Below, piece after piece: positions 7,873 through 16,198 of a stretch of DNA of 28,786 nucleotides. Source of the DNA: DAOPXV01 sp035352535. GTDB lineage: Bacteria > Muiribacteriota > UBA9980. The stretch spans positions 1 through 28,786 of the forward strand of contig CAZJFS010000041.1 in assembly GCA_964545075.1 (NCBI GenBank), read 5' to 3'. Within the stretch, counting starts at the first letter, position 1; each line of letters starts with the position of its first letter. The translations under genes and the position numbers were made by a program. The notes beneath the pieces were generated by a model, which searched no databases, was not told where the DNA came from, and saw nothing but the letters and a program-made list of their open reading frames with translations.

Positions 7873-9698
7873 ATGAGTATCTATAAGAAAACTTACTTAT
7901 AATAGGGATTACGCTTGGCGGACTCATATTAGTCTTAAGCATAATCGTTCCCACCTTGCTGCTTCAGAGTTTTTCGGAAGTTGAAGAGTTAAGCATACGC
8001 CAGAAAATCGAAACCGTTTCCAGGACTTTTGAAAGAAACCTGACCGAATTCTCCAGCAAGCTTTACGACTGGGCGGCATGGGATGATGCATACGCGTTCG
8101 TGGTTAATCGCAACAGCCAGTTCGTAACTTCCAATATAAATTACGAAGGGCTCAAAAACATAAACGTCGACATGATGCTTTTTACGGACTCTTCCAATGA
8201 AGTAGTTTTTGAAACATCCCTGGACAAAACTAATAAGAAACTCACGCCGATCACCGATGAAGTGAAGATCGCGCTGATATCCGCGGCGAAACTTTTAAAT
8301 GGCGCCGACATAAAAAAGAACATCTCCGGCTATCTATGCTTCCAATCCGCGCAGCCGTTGATAATAGCCGTGCTTCCCATATTAAACAGCATGGGCGAAG
8401 GGCCGGCTCACGGTTCGCTCGTATTCGGCCGCCACCTCGACGAAAGTGAAATCGGAAAATTCAGGGCGGTTTCCACCCCGGATCTCATCATAAAGCAATT
8501 CGACGATGAAAATCCTGGCGACGATTTCGTCATAGCCCGCCTGCATCTTTACGGGACCAATAAAATTTTCGTTCAAACTTTCGACGATTCATGTATAGCC
8601 GGTTATACCATACTCAACGATATATACCAGAAACCGGCGCTGATATTAGGCTCCAAGTTCAAACGCGTGATTTATGAGCAGGGTAAAAAAAGCGTATATT
8701 ACTTTATTCTGATATTGTGGGGCGTCATATTCATTTCAGGCGCCCTCGCCCTTTCGCTTCTGAATGAATTCGTCATAAAGAGACTTGACCGGCTCGGCAT
8801 TGAGGTCGGAAAGATCGGCGCCAAAAAAGATTTCAGGGCGCGCGTCGCAATGGCTGGTAACGATGAATTCACGGATCTGGCGGGCGAGATAAATGCCATG
8901 CTTGAAAGCCTTGAAAATTCAAGGCACGAGCTACAACAGGCTCTGATGAATCTCGACGTCGCCAACCGCGCAAAAAATGATTTTTTATCCAATATGAGCC
9001 ATGAAATAAGAACGCCGATGACGCCGATGATGGGTTATGCCGACCTTCTATGGGAAACGAACCTCTCGGAGGAACAGCGCGAATTTCTGCAACGCGTCAG
9101 ATCCAGCAGCCGCATACTTCTTTCGACCATAAACGATATACTTGACTATTCTAAGATCGAATCGGGCGAGCTCGAACTCGACAGGACTGACTTTCAATTG
9201 GATATGGCGGTTGTCGAATCGGTCGGAGTCGCGCAGCATTCAGCCGATCTTAAAGACATCAAGCTCATCACGAACATAGACGCAAAGGCTTCGGCGAGAG
9301 TCAACGGCGATTCCGCCAGGGTCAAGCAGATATTAACGAACCTTATCAGCAACGCCATTAAATATACCAATAGCGGCGACATCAATATTAACGTAAAGGT
9401 ATCGCGAGAAGACGATCTTTTTATGAACGTTGATTTTTCGGTCGTCGACCGCGGCATAGGCGTATCCGAAGATAAACAGGTAGCGATATTCCTGCCTTTC
9501 GTTCAGGGCGATGGTTCTTCAACGAGAAGGCACGGCGGCACCGGCCTAGGACTTACCATATCGGACAGGCTCGTCAAGCTCATGGGCGGCGAGCGCATAT
9601 TCATTCAAAGTAAAGAAGGCTCAGGAAGCCGTTTTTACTTCACCCTGAAATTCGAGAAATTTAAAAATAATGAACAGGAAGAAAAGCCTGAAAAATAA
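7873..9698 (+). CDS. CHASE4-HAMP sensor histidine kinase, apparently frameshifted near its start
   Basis: This is a membrane sensor kinase that should sense an extracytoplasmic ligand and phosphorylate an unseen partner. The continuous frame (580 codons counted from a TTG at 7956) shows a CHASE4 domain (YDWAAWDDAYAF), a second TM helix (YYFILILWGVIFISG), HAMP, a HisKA box (NMSHEIRTPM), and an ATPase domain with N-box (NLISNAIKYT), DRGIG and GGTGLGL. No receiver domain is attached. That frame lacks a proper start. The ATG at 7873 has an excellent GGAGA seven bases upstream and encodes MSIYKK, then stops at 7900. One extra A in the AAAA run at 7888-7891 would join it to NLLIIGITLGGLILVLSIIV, a perfect first TM helix. 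So the gene carries a one-base loss, or the sequence has an error. It lies between hutU and ftcD. Confidence 0.8.
7888..7900 (+). other. Frameshift site in the sensor kinase start region
   Basis: The frame from the well-supported ATG at 7873 passes through AAAA (7888-7891) and ends at TAA 7900-7902. The main kinase frame is open from just after TAA 7884-7886. The frames must therefore join within about 15 bases. Loss of one A from a five-A run is the simplest explanation. Confidence 0.65.
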
Positions 9699-9724
9699 AA
9701 TCCACACCAAAGGGAGTGTTTTTT

Positions 9725-10615
9725 GTGTTCAAAATAATCGAAACCGTTCCCAATTTTTCCGAAGGCCGCGATGAAGCGGTTATCATCAAAATCGCCGACT
9801 GCTTTAAAAATGTAACCGACGTCAAGCTTCTGGATGTAAAACCTGACAAGGATCATAACAGAACCGTCGTCACGGCCATAGGCGATCCGGCCCCCTTAAA
9901 GGAATGTATTTATAAGGCGTTCGACGTCGCCATTAAAAACATCGACCTGACCAAGCATAAAGGCGAGCATCCCAGAATGGGCGCCGTCGATGTCGTACCC
10001 TTCATACCGGTTCGCAACTCGGATATGAAAGAATGCGTGGCGCTCGCGAAAGAAGTCGCGCAACACGTTGCCGAAAAATTCGCGCTTCCCATATTTTTAT
10101 ACGAAGCTGCGGCGTCTAACGTTGAACGCCAGAACCTCGCCAATATAAGAAAAGGCGAATTCGAAGGCTTCGGAGAAAAAATAAAAGACCCTAAATGGAA
10201 ACCGGATTTCGGCCCCTGCAAGATCCATCCGACCGCCGGCGCAACCGTTATAGGCGCGCGCGAATACCTCATAGCTTTTAATATAAACCTCGCGACGTCG
10301 GACATAAAAATAGCCGATAAGATAGCTCGCGCCGTAAGAGGCTCGTCCGGCGGACTCGTTAACGTAAAAGCCATGGGCGTCGAACTTTCAGGGCGCGGAA
10401 TAGTTCAGGTATCCATGAACATGGTAAACCACAAAAAAACCCCGCTTTTCAGAGCCTTTGAAATGGTCCGCTCGGAGGCCGAAAGATACGGAGTAAACGT
10501 AGTAGGCTCGGAAATAATCGGCCTCACCCCGATGGAAGCTCTTATCACATGCGCCGATCACTTTTTGAAGATCGAAAATTTCGAAATGAAGCAGATCATA
10601 GAGAACAATCTTTAA
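9725..10615 (+). CDS. ftcD: Glutamate formimidoyltransferase
   Basis: The enzyme transfers the formimino group of N-formiminoglutamate to tetrahydrofolate, releasing glutamate, the last step of this histidine-degradation route. The 296 residues match the stand-alone transferase without the fused cyclodeaminase. Motifs include ETVPNFSEGRD at the N-terminus, DHNRTVVT, GEHPRMGAVDVVPFIP with the likely catalytic His region, and HPTAGATVIGAREYLIAFN. The GTG at 9725 is preferred because AGGGAG ends eight bases upstream; the GTG at 9716 overlaps that site. It follows the sensor kinase by 26 bases and shares its direction with hutU, so co-transcription is likely. A small GC hairpin (10625-10643) and a strong terminator follow. 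Confidence 0.95.
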   Translation: MFKIIETVPNFSEGRDEAVIIKIADCFKNVTDVKLLDVKPDKDHNRTVVTAIGDPAPLKECIYKAFDVAIKNIDLTKHKGEHPRMGAVDVVPFIPVRNSDMKECVALAKEVAQHVAEKFALPIFLYEAAASNVERQNLANIRKGEFEGFGEKIKDPKWKPDFGPCKIHPTAGATVIGAREYLIAFNINLATSDIKIADKIARAVRGSSGGLVNVKAMGVELSGRGIVQVSMNMVNHKKTPLFRAFEMVRSEAERYGVNVVGSEIIGLTPMEALITCADHFLKIENFEMKQIIENNL

Positions 10616-10659
10616 TTAAATGACGGCGCGGTTGTTCCCCGCCTTTACCATGCTCACAT

Positions 10660-10696
10660 AAAAAACTCCATGGAATCAATTTCCACGGAGTTTTTT
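10660..10696. terminator. Bidirectional Rho-independent terminator
   Basis: A 16-base stem with one mismatch (AAAAAACTCCATGGAA with TTCCACGGAGTTTTTT) has a 5-base loop, an A-run on the left and a T-run on the right. It lies between convergent ftcD and the 10750-11712 gene and should end transcription from both sides. Confidence 0.9.
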
Positions 10697-10749
10697 ATTT
10701 CGCCTATAAAGCGTCAAATTCATTGTTTGGCGTATCTGCATATTTTTCA

Positions 10750-11712
10750 TTATACTTTTATATTCACTAGCGCGCCGCGGAGATTCGCCTCGATCATGCT
10801 TATGACGTTCGCAAGCGAACCGGCGGATTTCGAAGAAACATTTTCAAAAAGTTTTGATGCGGTATTATTCGCCCCGCCAGGCGAGGACTGATCTTCCGAA
10901 CCCGCTGAAGGCAACGAATTATTCGATGCAGCGGCGATGTTGCCGAGCGAAGCCTGAGCCAGATTCATGCCAATGGAAGTAGATGCCGCGACAACCGAGT
11001 CCATGAGCTTACTGAGCATATTAAGACTTTTAGCTATTTCAAGCGATTTCATCATATTTTCAACGCGGGATATCTGTTCTTTCAACATGCTAAGGTGCGC
11101 CTGTTCCTGACGTTTTTGAGCTGCGGGCATTTCCTGACGATCGCCGTTCCGGGAAGTTTCAGTCCGTACCGGCTCATTCGCGGTTTCTTCCGCCGGAGTC
11201 CGAGGAACCGCGTTCAACCCGTTTTTTATCTGCTGTTCAACCTTTCTCAACTCGCCGTCAAGTTTCGCTTTTTGCTGCTGAAGCTGCTGGTTAAGCTGTT
11301 CGGCTTTCGAATCGAGCTTTTTGTCTTCAGCGTTAAAGAGATCGGATACCTTGTTTTTAGCTTTTCCCGAGTCCGCCGTTTCGCTTTTGTTATTCGCGGC
11401 CGAGGACTTTTTAGCTCCAAAATCTTTAATATTCTTATAGCCGGAGACCTGCTTTTCTTTTGCGGTGACGGTCGTGGCTTTTCCGCCCCGGGCGATAAGT
11501 TTCCCGTTCTCAAATGCATAATCCATTTCTATTTTTTGAGAGACGATAGTATCGCCCGTCATAAGCGCCAGACTTCGAGCTTCGTTGAGATGGCCGCTTT
11601 CATGCCCGAAAACGCCGGCAATGGTCATATTAGCCGGATGATGCTCGATCATTCCGTGCCCGGTATATGCAATCATTGTATTAATACCGCTGTTTTTATT
11701 TATCTCTGCCAT
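10750..11712 (-). CDS. Protein of unknown function with HExxH motif and Gln-rich coiled coil
   Basis: The 320-residue product has no signal peptide or membrane helix. The start at 11712 (MAEINKNSG) is preferred over the longer frame because GGTGAG lies about seven bases upstream. Residues 37-41 read HESGH, an HExxH motif, in the context VFGHESGHLNEARSLAL, followed by a beta-like stretch (VSQKIEMDYAFENGKLIARGGKATTVT). This resembles small proteins in which a histidine/glutamate motif precedes a 'Y/I-x-x-GG' strand, but metalloprotease activity is only a guess. A charged, Gln-rich coiled coil (about 130-168) and an Ala/Ser/Asn-rich C-terminal region follow. It faces ftcD across a shared terminator. 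Confidence 0.75.
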   Translation of the reverse strand: MAEINKNSGINTMIAYTGHGMIEHHPANMTIAGVFGHESGHLNEARSLALMTGDTIVSQKIEMDYAFENGKLIARGGKATTVTAKEKQVSGYKNIKDFGAKKSSAANNKSETADSGKAKNKVSDLFNAEDKKLDSKAEQLNQQLQQQKAKLDGELRKVEQQIKNGLNAVPRTPAEETANEPVRTETSRNGDRQEMPAAQKRQEQAHLSMLKEQISRVENMMKSLEIAKSLNMLSKLMDSVVAASTSIGMNLAQASLGNIAAASNNSLPSAGSEDQSSPGGANNTASKLFENVSSKSAGSLANVISMIEANLRGALVNIKV

Positions 11713-11834
11713 AATGAACTCACCGCCCGGCTGGAAAAGTGCCTTTCCCGAACACAAAAACAACGCGCATCGTGAAAACAACTTATTCGCGATGGCGATA
11801 CTTATCGTTAATTATATTTACTTCTTCTACTATA

Positions 11835-11863
11835 ATTATATCAAAAAAGATGGGGTTTTTCAA
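11835..11863 (-). promoter_or_regulatory. Promoter of the HExxH-motif gene
   Basis: TTGAAA (11863-11858), a 17-base spacer and TATAAT (11840-11835) lie on the minus strand. The start is expected near 11828, giving a leader of about 115 bases that includes a short palindrome (CGATA/TATCG). Confidence 0.65.
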
Positions 11864-11887
11864 TAATTAGAATAAAAAAGCAAGCGA

Positions 11888-14083
11888 TCAGTGCTTCATG
11901 TCCTTGATATTGCGCTTATCCGGTGGAATATCCGAATAACGCGTAAAGCGGTTGCGGCCATTTTGCTTCGATGAATAAAGCGCGACGTCGGCGCATTCAA
12001 TAAGATCTTTCTTTTCCCTTGCGTCGGTAGGATATTCAGACATGCCAAGCGATATGGTTATCGGAACGCGCTCGCCGTTAACCATAAAATTGTACGACTC
12101 CATGGCTTTTCTGATACGCTCGGCTGGAATTATAGTGTCTTCATTGGATTTCTGAGGGCATATAACGGCGAATTCCTCGCCGCCATAGCGGGCTACGATG
12201 TCGACCTCGCGGACGCTCTGCTGGACTATGCGCGCGACCTCGCGAAGCACATGATCGCCGACCTGATGGCCGTAATTGTCGTTGAATTTCTTGAAATGGT
12301 CTATATCGGTTATGATGAGCGAGAATTTATAACCGTAACGATCTGAAAGCGACATTTCGTTGCTGAGACGCTGCTGAAAATAACGATGCAGATAGAGTTT
12401 CGTAAGACCGTCGGTTATGGCGAGCTTATAAAGCACGGCGTTATCGATAGCAATAGCGCACTGAAGCGCAAGAGCGTTAAAAAGGTTGAAGTCGCGTTCC
12501 ACGAAATAGTTGGCTACGGATTTACTTACGTTCACTACGCCTATGATGCGCTCTTTAACGATAAGCGGCACGGACATGAGCGAACCGGGATAAATATCGC
12601 CTTTTTTATATTTTTTCAGTTCATCCGAATTCTGGGCATCCTTTATAAGCACAGGACGGCCTGATTGATAAACCGACCCGCCGAGGCCGTTGTTGGTATC
12701 GACATCATAGGTTTCAAGATCTGACGCCGTCAATTTCGCGATATTGGTGGTAAGTTTTCCGGTTTCCTCATCGAAAAGCATGACCGATGAGCGATCGGCG
12801 CCGACAGTTTGAATGTATTTGGCGAGTATCAGTTTCAAAAGGTCGTCAAGATTCAAGACCGAGCTTATTTTCCGGCCTATTTCGTTGATGGTTTCCAGTT
12901 CCCAGACCTTATAGGCAAGATGCTGGCGCATCAGATCGAAGTTGTGAGCCAGTTCGCCTATTTCATCATTGGACGAAACTCTGACCTCCGTCTCAAGATC
13001 TCCGTCGGATATTCGATTGGCGTCGTCGACAAGATGGGATATCGGGCGCGTAAAATTCCAGGCGAGTATGAGCGAAAATATAAGCGCGATTATAAGGCAG
13101 ACCAGCATGAAATAAATAACCTTTTTCTGAAGCAGCTCGGCTTCCAGGAACGCTTCGGATTTATCCTGCTCGAAAACTACGTACATCGCGGGATAAAAAA
13201 AGTTGGAAAAATTGGTGGCCGGCTTGAATTTTATGAGCGACGACGCGGCGTACAGCTTCGGTTCGTCGGATCTTTCCGGATTCAAGATCGCCTTGAGATC
13301 GTCTTTGCCGGCGCCCGATATTCTTTTTATGATCTCGTCGCTTTTTTCAAGTTTCTGGCCGATGAGTTCTTTGTTGCGAGAATGGGCCACGCAGAATCCA
13401 TCCTGGTCAAGAATATAAAAAATCCCGGTTTTTCCGAGCTGAATGCGATCGATGATGGGCCGGAATATACGAAGATCGAGGTCGGCTATAAGCATGCCGC
13501 TCACGCTGAACGCGTTGTTGCGCATCAATATTGCCATGGTGAGCGTCGGGATGTTGTTATCTACGAAATAGACCTCAGACTGATGGTACGCGTCGTAATT
13601 TCCTTTAAGCACGAGCGAATAAAGTATTTGAGATGTCCGCTGTGAAGAATCGTGTAAGGTCGCGTAAACTTCCTTGCCAGTAATATCGATTATCGCCATA
13701 CGCGTAAATATTTTAAAATTCGAAAGCAGCGAAACGAATATCGTTTTTATGGTATCGGTATCGAAATCACGAACGGCCGGAATTTTAGCGGTCGAAAGCA
13801 GAAGCCGGTTGGCGTTTTCAAACAACTGGCCCATCTCGTGAGAAACGACATCCGAAATTTCAAAGCATGAATCGGTTATCTTTTTTTTGATGACCTCTTT
13901 TTCCGATTCGATGGCTATCGAGCCAAGAGCCAGCACTGCGGTCACTATAAGCGCTACGAATGATAAAACAAGCTTTAAACGCAGCGAAAATTTGATGTTG
14001 AAACCGCTGGGATTTTTAAGGTTATCTTTTATGACGTTTATTGATGACATTTTCTCTAAAGACTGATTTTCACCCGACGACAT
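11888..14083 (-). CDS. Membrane diguanylate cyclase (Cache-HAMP-GAF-GGDEF)
   Basis: It makes cyclic di-GMP from two GTP. The 731-residue protein has a TM helix at about 36-58, a periplasmic Cache-like sensor domain at about 60-305 (GKTGIFYILDQDGFCVAHS), a second TM at about 322-342, HAMP at 343-397, GAF at about 405-550, and a C-terminal GGDEF domain. The active site is GGEEF (634-638), and RxxD (625-628) five residues before it is an intact inhibitory I-site, so the enzyme should be active and feedback-controlled. The ATG at 14083 (MSSGENQSLEK) has GAGGTGGA seven bases upstream; the longer frame adds an unsupported 23 residues. No EAL or receiver domain is present. It has its own promoter. 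Confidence 0.94.
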   Translation of the reverse strand: MSSGENQSLEKMSSINVIKDNLKNPSGFNIKFSLRLKLVLSFVALIVTAVLALGSIAIESEKEVIKKKITDSCFEISDVVSHEMGQLFENANRLLLSTAKIPAVRDFDTDTIKTIFVSLLSNFKIFTRMAIIDITGKEVYATLHDSSQRTSQILYSLVLKGNYDAYHQSEVYFVDNNIPTLTMAILMRNNAFSVSGMLIADLDLRIFRPIIDRIQLGKTGIFYILDQDGFCVAHSRNKELIGQKLEKSDEIIKRISGAGKDDLKAILNPERSDEPKLYAASSLIKFKPATNFSNFFYPAMYVVFEQDKSEAFLEAELLQKKVIYFMLVCLIIALIFSLILAWNFTRPISHLVDDANRISDGDLETEVRVSSNDEIGELAHNFDLMRQHLAYKVWELETINEIGRKISSVLNLDDLLKLILAKYIQTVGADRSSVMLFDEETGKLTTNIAKLTASDLETYDVDTNNGLGGSVYQSGRPVLIKDAQNSDELKKYKKGDIYPGSLMSVPLIVKERIIGVVNVSKSVANYFVERDFNLFNALALQCAIAIDNAVLYKLAITDGLTKLYLHRYFQQRLSNEMSLSDRYGYKFSLIITDIDHFKKFNDNYGHQVGDHVLREVARIVQQSVREVDIVARYGGEEFAVICPQKSNEDTIIPAERIRKAMESYNFMVNGERVPITISLGMSEYPTDAREKKDLIECADVALYSSKQNGRNRFTRYSDIPPDKRNIKDMKH

Positions 14084-14112
14084 TTTAATCCACCTCGTAA
14101 AATGATGGCAAA

Positions 14113-14141
14113 ATTTTATCATAATTTTTAAATATTTACAA
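14113..14141 (-). promoter_or_regulatory. Promoter of the diguanylate cyclase gene
   Basis: TTGTAA (14141-14136), a 17-base spacer and TAAAAT (14118-14113) lie on the minus strand. The predicted start near 14106 is about 22 bases before the ATG at 14083. Confidence 0.6.
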
Positions 14142-14278
14142 GTAATAACCATATAACTACCAATAAAAAACGAAAGCTCACAAAAAGCCGCTGTTTATGG
14201 ATTTACTTCCCGTTGCCATAAATATTTTACATCTTCGCGCGGTTTCAACGCATCGGGAATCAACTCAGATAGCGGAAC

Positions 14279-14307
14279 TTGTTTTTTATAAGAAAATATG
14301 TTATAAA
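14279..14307 (+). promoter_or_regulatory. Possible promoter of the HD-domain gene
   Basis: TTGTTT (14279-14284), a 17-base spacer and TATAAA (14302-14307) lie in an AT-rich stretch about 55 bases before the start of the HD-domain gene. Confidence 0.45.
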
Positions 14308-14360
14308 ATAATAGTTTTATCCCGTTTAAAATTTATATAAACGTAAAAATGGAGGGCCGA

Positions 14361-14906
14361 ATGGACCGTGACCAGGCTTTAGAATTAGTTAAGAAATACA
14401 TTAAAAACAACAATCTTATCAATCACATGATAGCCGCCGAGTGCGTAATGAGGCATTTTGCCACGCGCTTCAACGAAGATCCCGACGAATGGGGCCTTGC
14501 AGGACTGGTCCATGACATCGACGTCGAAATGACTAAAGAACATCCGGAACTTCACGGAATAAAGAGCGCCGAAATTCTTCGTGAAAACGGATTCTCTGAA
14601 AAAATAATCTCAGCGGTCGGAAATCATCCGAAAGAACTCCCGGAAGGGGACAATATGTCGAGAATGCTTTATTCGGCGGACCAGATAACAGGACTTATCG
14701 TGGCCGGCGCTCTTATTCATCCGGATAAAAAACTTTCATCGATAGACTTCAACTCCATATTAAAAAGATTCAACGAAAAAAGATTCGCCGCCGGTGTCAA
14801 CCGTGAAAAAATAAAAGCGATTGAGCTGATGGGAATAGAGCTAGAGGAATTCATAAGAGAAGCGCTCGTTGCCATGAGCAGAATAAGTCAGATAATAGGT
14901 CTTTAA
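14361..14906 (+). CDS. HD-domain metal-dependent phosphohydrolase
   Basis: This 181-residue soluble protein of the HD superfamily has metal ligands in the usual order: the His in NHMIAAECVM, His-Asp in GLVHDID, the His in GNHPKE, and the Asp in YSADQITGL. Such proteins cleave phosphate esters or nucleotides; the substrate here cannot be told. There is no HD-GYP signature, so degradation of cyclic di-GMP is not implied despite the neighbouring cyclase. The ATG at 14361 is chosen because GGAGG lies five to six bases upstream; an ATG at 14349 overlaps that site. It precedes nuoF by 47 bases, but a separate strong promoter lies in that gap. Confidence 0.9.
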   Translation: MDRDQALELVKKYIKNNNLINHMIAAECVMRHFATRFNEDPDEWGLAGLVHDIDVEMTKEHPELHGIKSAEILRENGFSEKIISAVGNHPKELPEGDNMSRMLYSADQITGLIVAGALIHPDKKLSSIDFNSILKRFNEKRFAAGVNREKIKAIELMGIELEEFIREALVAMSRISQIIGL

Positions 14907-14912
14907 TTTTCC

Positions 14913-14941
14913 TTGACTAAATCAATCTTTTTAAATATAAT
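14913..14941 (+). promoter_or_regulatory. Promoter of the nuoF-N operon
   Basis: TTGACT (14913-14918), a 17-base spacer and TATAAT (14936-14941) form a near-perfect sigma70 promoter. The -10 box ends 12 bases before the nuoF ATG at 14954, so the expected start (about 14947-14950) leaves a leader of only 4-7 bases. Confidence 0.75.
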
Positions 14942-14953
14942 CCCGTGTCATAT

Positions 14954-16198
14954 ATGGAGCTGATATTAACCAAAAATTTCAACAAGAAAGACTCCCACAA
15001 ACTCGAAACTTATGAATCGTGCGGAGGATATTCGGCCGTCATGAAATGCCTTAAAACCATGAGGCCGGAAGATGTGACCAGCGAAGTAATAAAAAGCGGA
15101 CTTCGCGGCCGCGGCGGAGCGGGATTTCCGACCGGAAAAAAATGGTCGTTCGTCCCCAAGGAATCGCTTGTTTCGAAATATCTGGCGGTCAACGGAGATG
15201 AAGGAGAACCCGGAACCTTCAAGGACAGGCGGATAATCGAAAAAGACCCGCACATGCTGCTGGAAGGAATAATGATAGCATGCTACGCGGTCGGAATAAA
15301 TACAGCCTTTGTTTATATCAGGGGCGAATATCATAAAGCGCTTAAAATAATCGAGGAAGCCATCGATGAATGCTATTCTAAAAATTATCTCGGGTCCAAA
15401 ATTTTTAACAGCGATTTTAATCTCGATATTCATGCTCACTCTGGCGCCGGCGCCTATATCTGCGGAGAAGAAACGGGACTCATAGAATCGCTCGAAGGCC
15501 ACCGGGGCCAGCCAAGGCTCAAGCCGCCGTTTCCAGCCGTATCAGGACTTTTCATGGGACCAACGGTCATAAATAACGTCGAGACGCTCGCAACAGTGCC
15601 TGAAATAATTAACAAAGGCGCGGATTGGTATGCTTCCATCGGAACGCCGAACAATTCCGGAACGAGGCTTTATGGTATTTCGGGTAACGTTGAAAAGCCG
15701 GGATGCTATGAATTGCCTCTCGGAACTACTCTTCGCAAGCTTATTTTCGATGCCGCCGGCGGAATTAAAAACGGCAAAAAGTTCAAGGCCGCCATTCCGG
15801 GCGGTCTTTCATCGCCGATCATAACGTCCGAAGAACTCGACACGCCCATGGACTTCGATTCTCTCGCCAAGATCGGCTCGATGGCGGGATCGGGAGGCGT
15901 AATAGTCATCGACGAAGACCAGAGTATCCCCAAAATAGCCGCACGCACAGCCGATTTTTACGCTCACGAATCTTGCGGACAATGCACGCAGTGCCGCGAA
16001 GGAACCAGATGGGTTTCTCTTCTCTTCAACAAGATCTGCGAGGGACGCGCGAAAAGATCCGACATAGACCTCATTTTAGATATCTGTTCAAACATGATGG
16101 GCCAGACGATATGCGTTTTATCGGACGCGTGCGCCATGCCGTCAATGGCTTATATAAAAAAATTCAGAGGCGAGTTCGAACAATTATGCCAAAAATAA
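14954..16198 (+). CDS. nuoF: NADH-quinone oxidoreductase subunit F (NADH- and FMN-binding)
   Basis: NuoF is the entry point of complex I: it binds NADH and FMN and passes electrons to an Fe-S cluster. The 414 residues match the family. GRGGAGFPTGKKWSF (52-66) and GDEGEPGTFKDRR (81-93) bind FMN and NADH. C341, C344 and C347 (CGQCTQC) plus C387 ligate the N3 4Fe-4S cluster. The N-terminus (ELILTKNFNKKDSH..CGGY) aligns with family starts, so translation should begin at ATG 14954 (or GTG 14945). No Shine-Dalgarno site precedes it, and the promoter is almost adjacent, consistent with a nearly leaderless mRNA. NuoE, its usual partner, is not upstream. Its 3' end overlaps nuoG by 13 bases. Confidence 0.97.
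   Translation: MELILTKNFNKKDSHKLETYESCGGYSAVMKCLKTMRPEDVTSEVIKSGLRGRGGAGFPTGKKWSFVPKESLVSKYLAVNGDEGEPGTFKDRRIIEKDPHMLLEGIMIACYAVGINTAFVYIRGEYHKALKIIEEAIDECYSKNYLGSKIFNSDFNLDIHAHSGAGAYICGEETGLIESLEGHRGQPRLKPPFPAVSGLFMGPTVINNVETLATVPEIINKGADWYASIGTPNNSGTRLYGISGNVEKPGCYELPLGTTLRKLIFDAAGGIKNGKKFKAAIPGGLSSPIITSEELDTPMDFDSLAKIGSMAGSGGVIVIDEDQSIPKIAARTADFYAHESCGQCTQCREGTRWVSLLFNKICEGRAKRSDIDLILDICSNMMGQTICVLSDACAMPSMAYIKKFRGEFEQLCQK

Noticed and set aside
9910..10374. 154-codon minus-strand frame inside ftcD
   Set aside because: Antisense shadow of a clear enzyme gene.
11095..11775. 226-codon plus-strand open frame opposite the HExxH-motif gene
   Set aside because: It is a shadow of the minus-strand gene, which has a promoter, ribosome site and coherent protein; the antisense product looks random.
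12809..13645. 278-codon plus-strand open frame opposite the cyclase gene
   Set aside because: It is antisense to a well-supported Cache-HAMP-GAF-GGDEF gene, has no ribosome site and no recognisable domain.
14361..14906. HD protein as a cyclic di-GMP phosphodiesterase partner of the cyclase
   Set aside because: It lacks the HD-GYP signature and is transcribed separately; proximity alone is not enough.
14966..15502. 178-codon minus-strand frame inside nuoF
   Set aside because: nuoF is certain on the other strand; this is a codon-composition shadow.
15973..16185. Longer upstream start for nuoG
   Set aside because: The extra residues come from the nuoF coding region in another frame; the family N-terminus begins at 16186.
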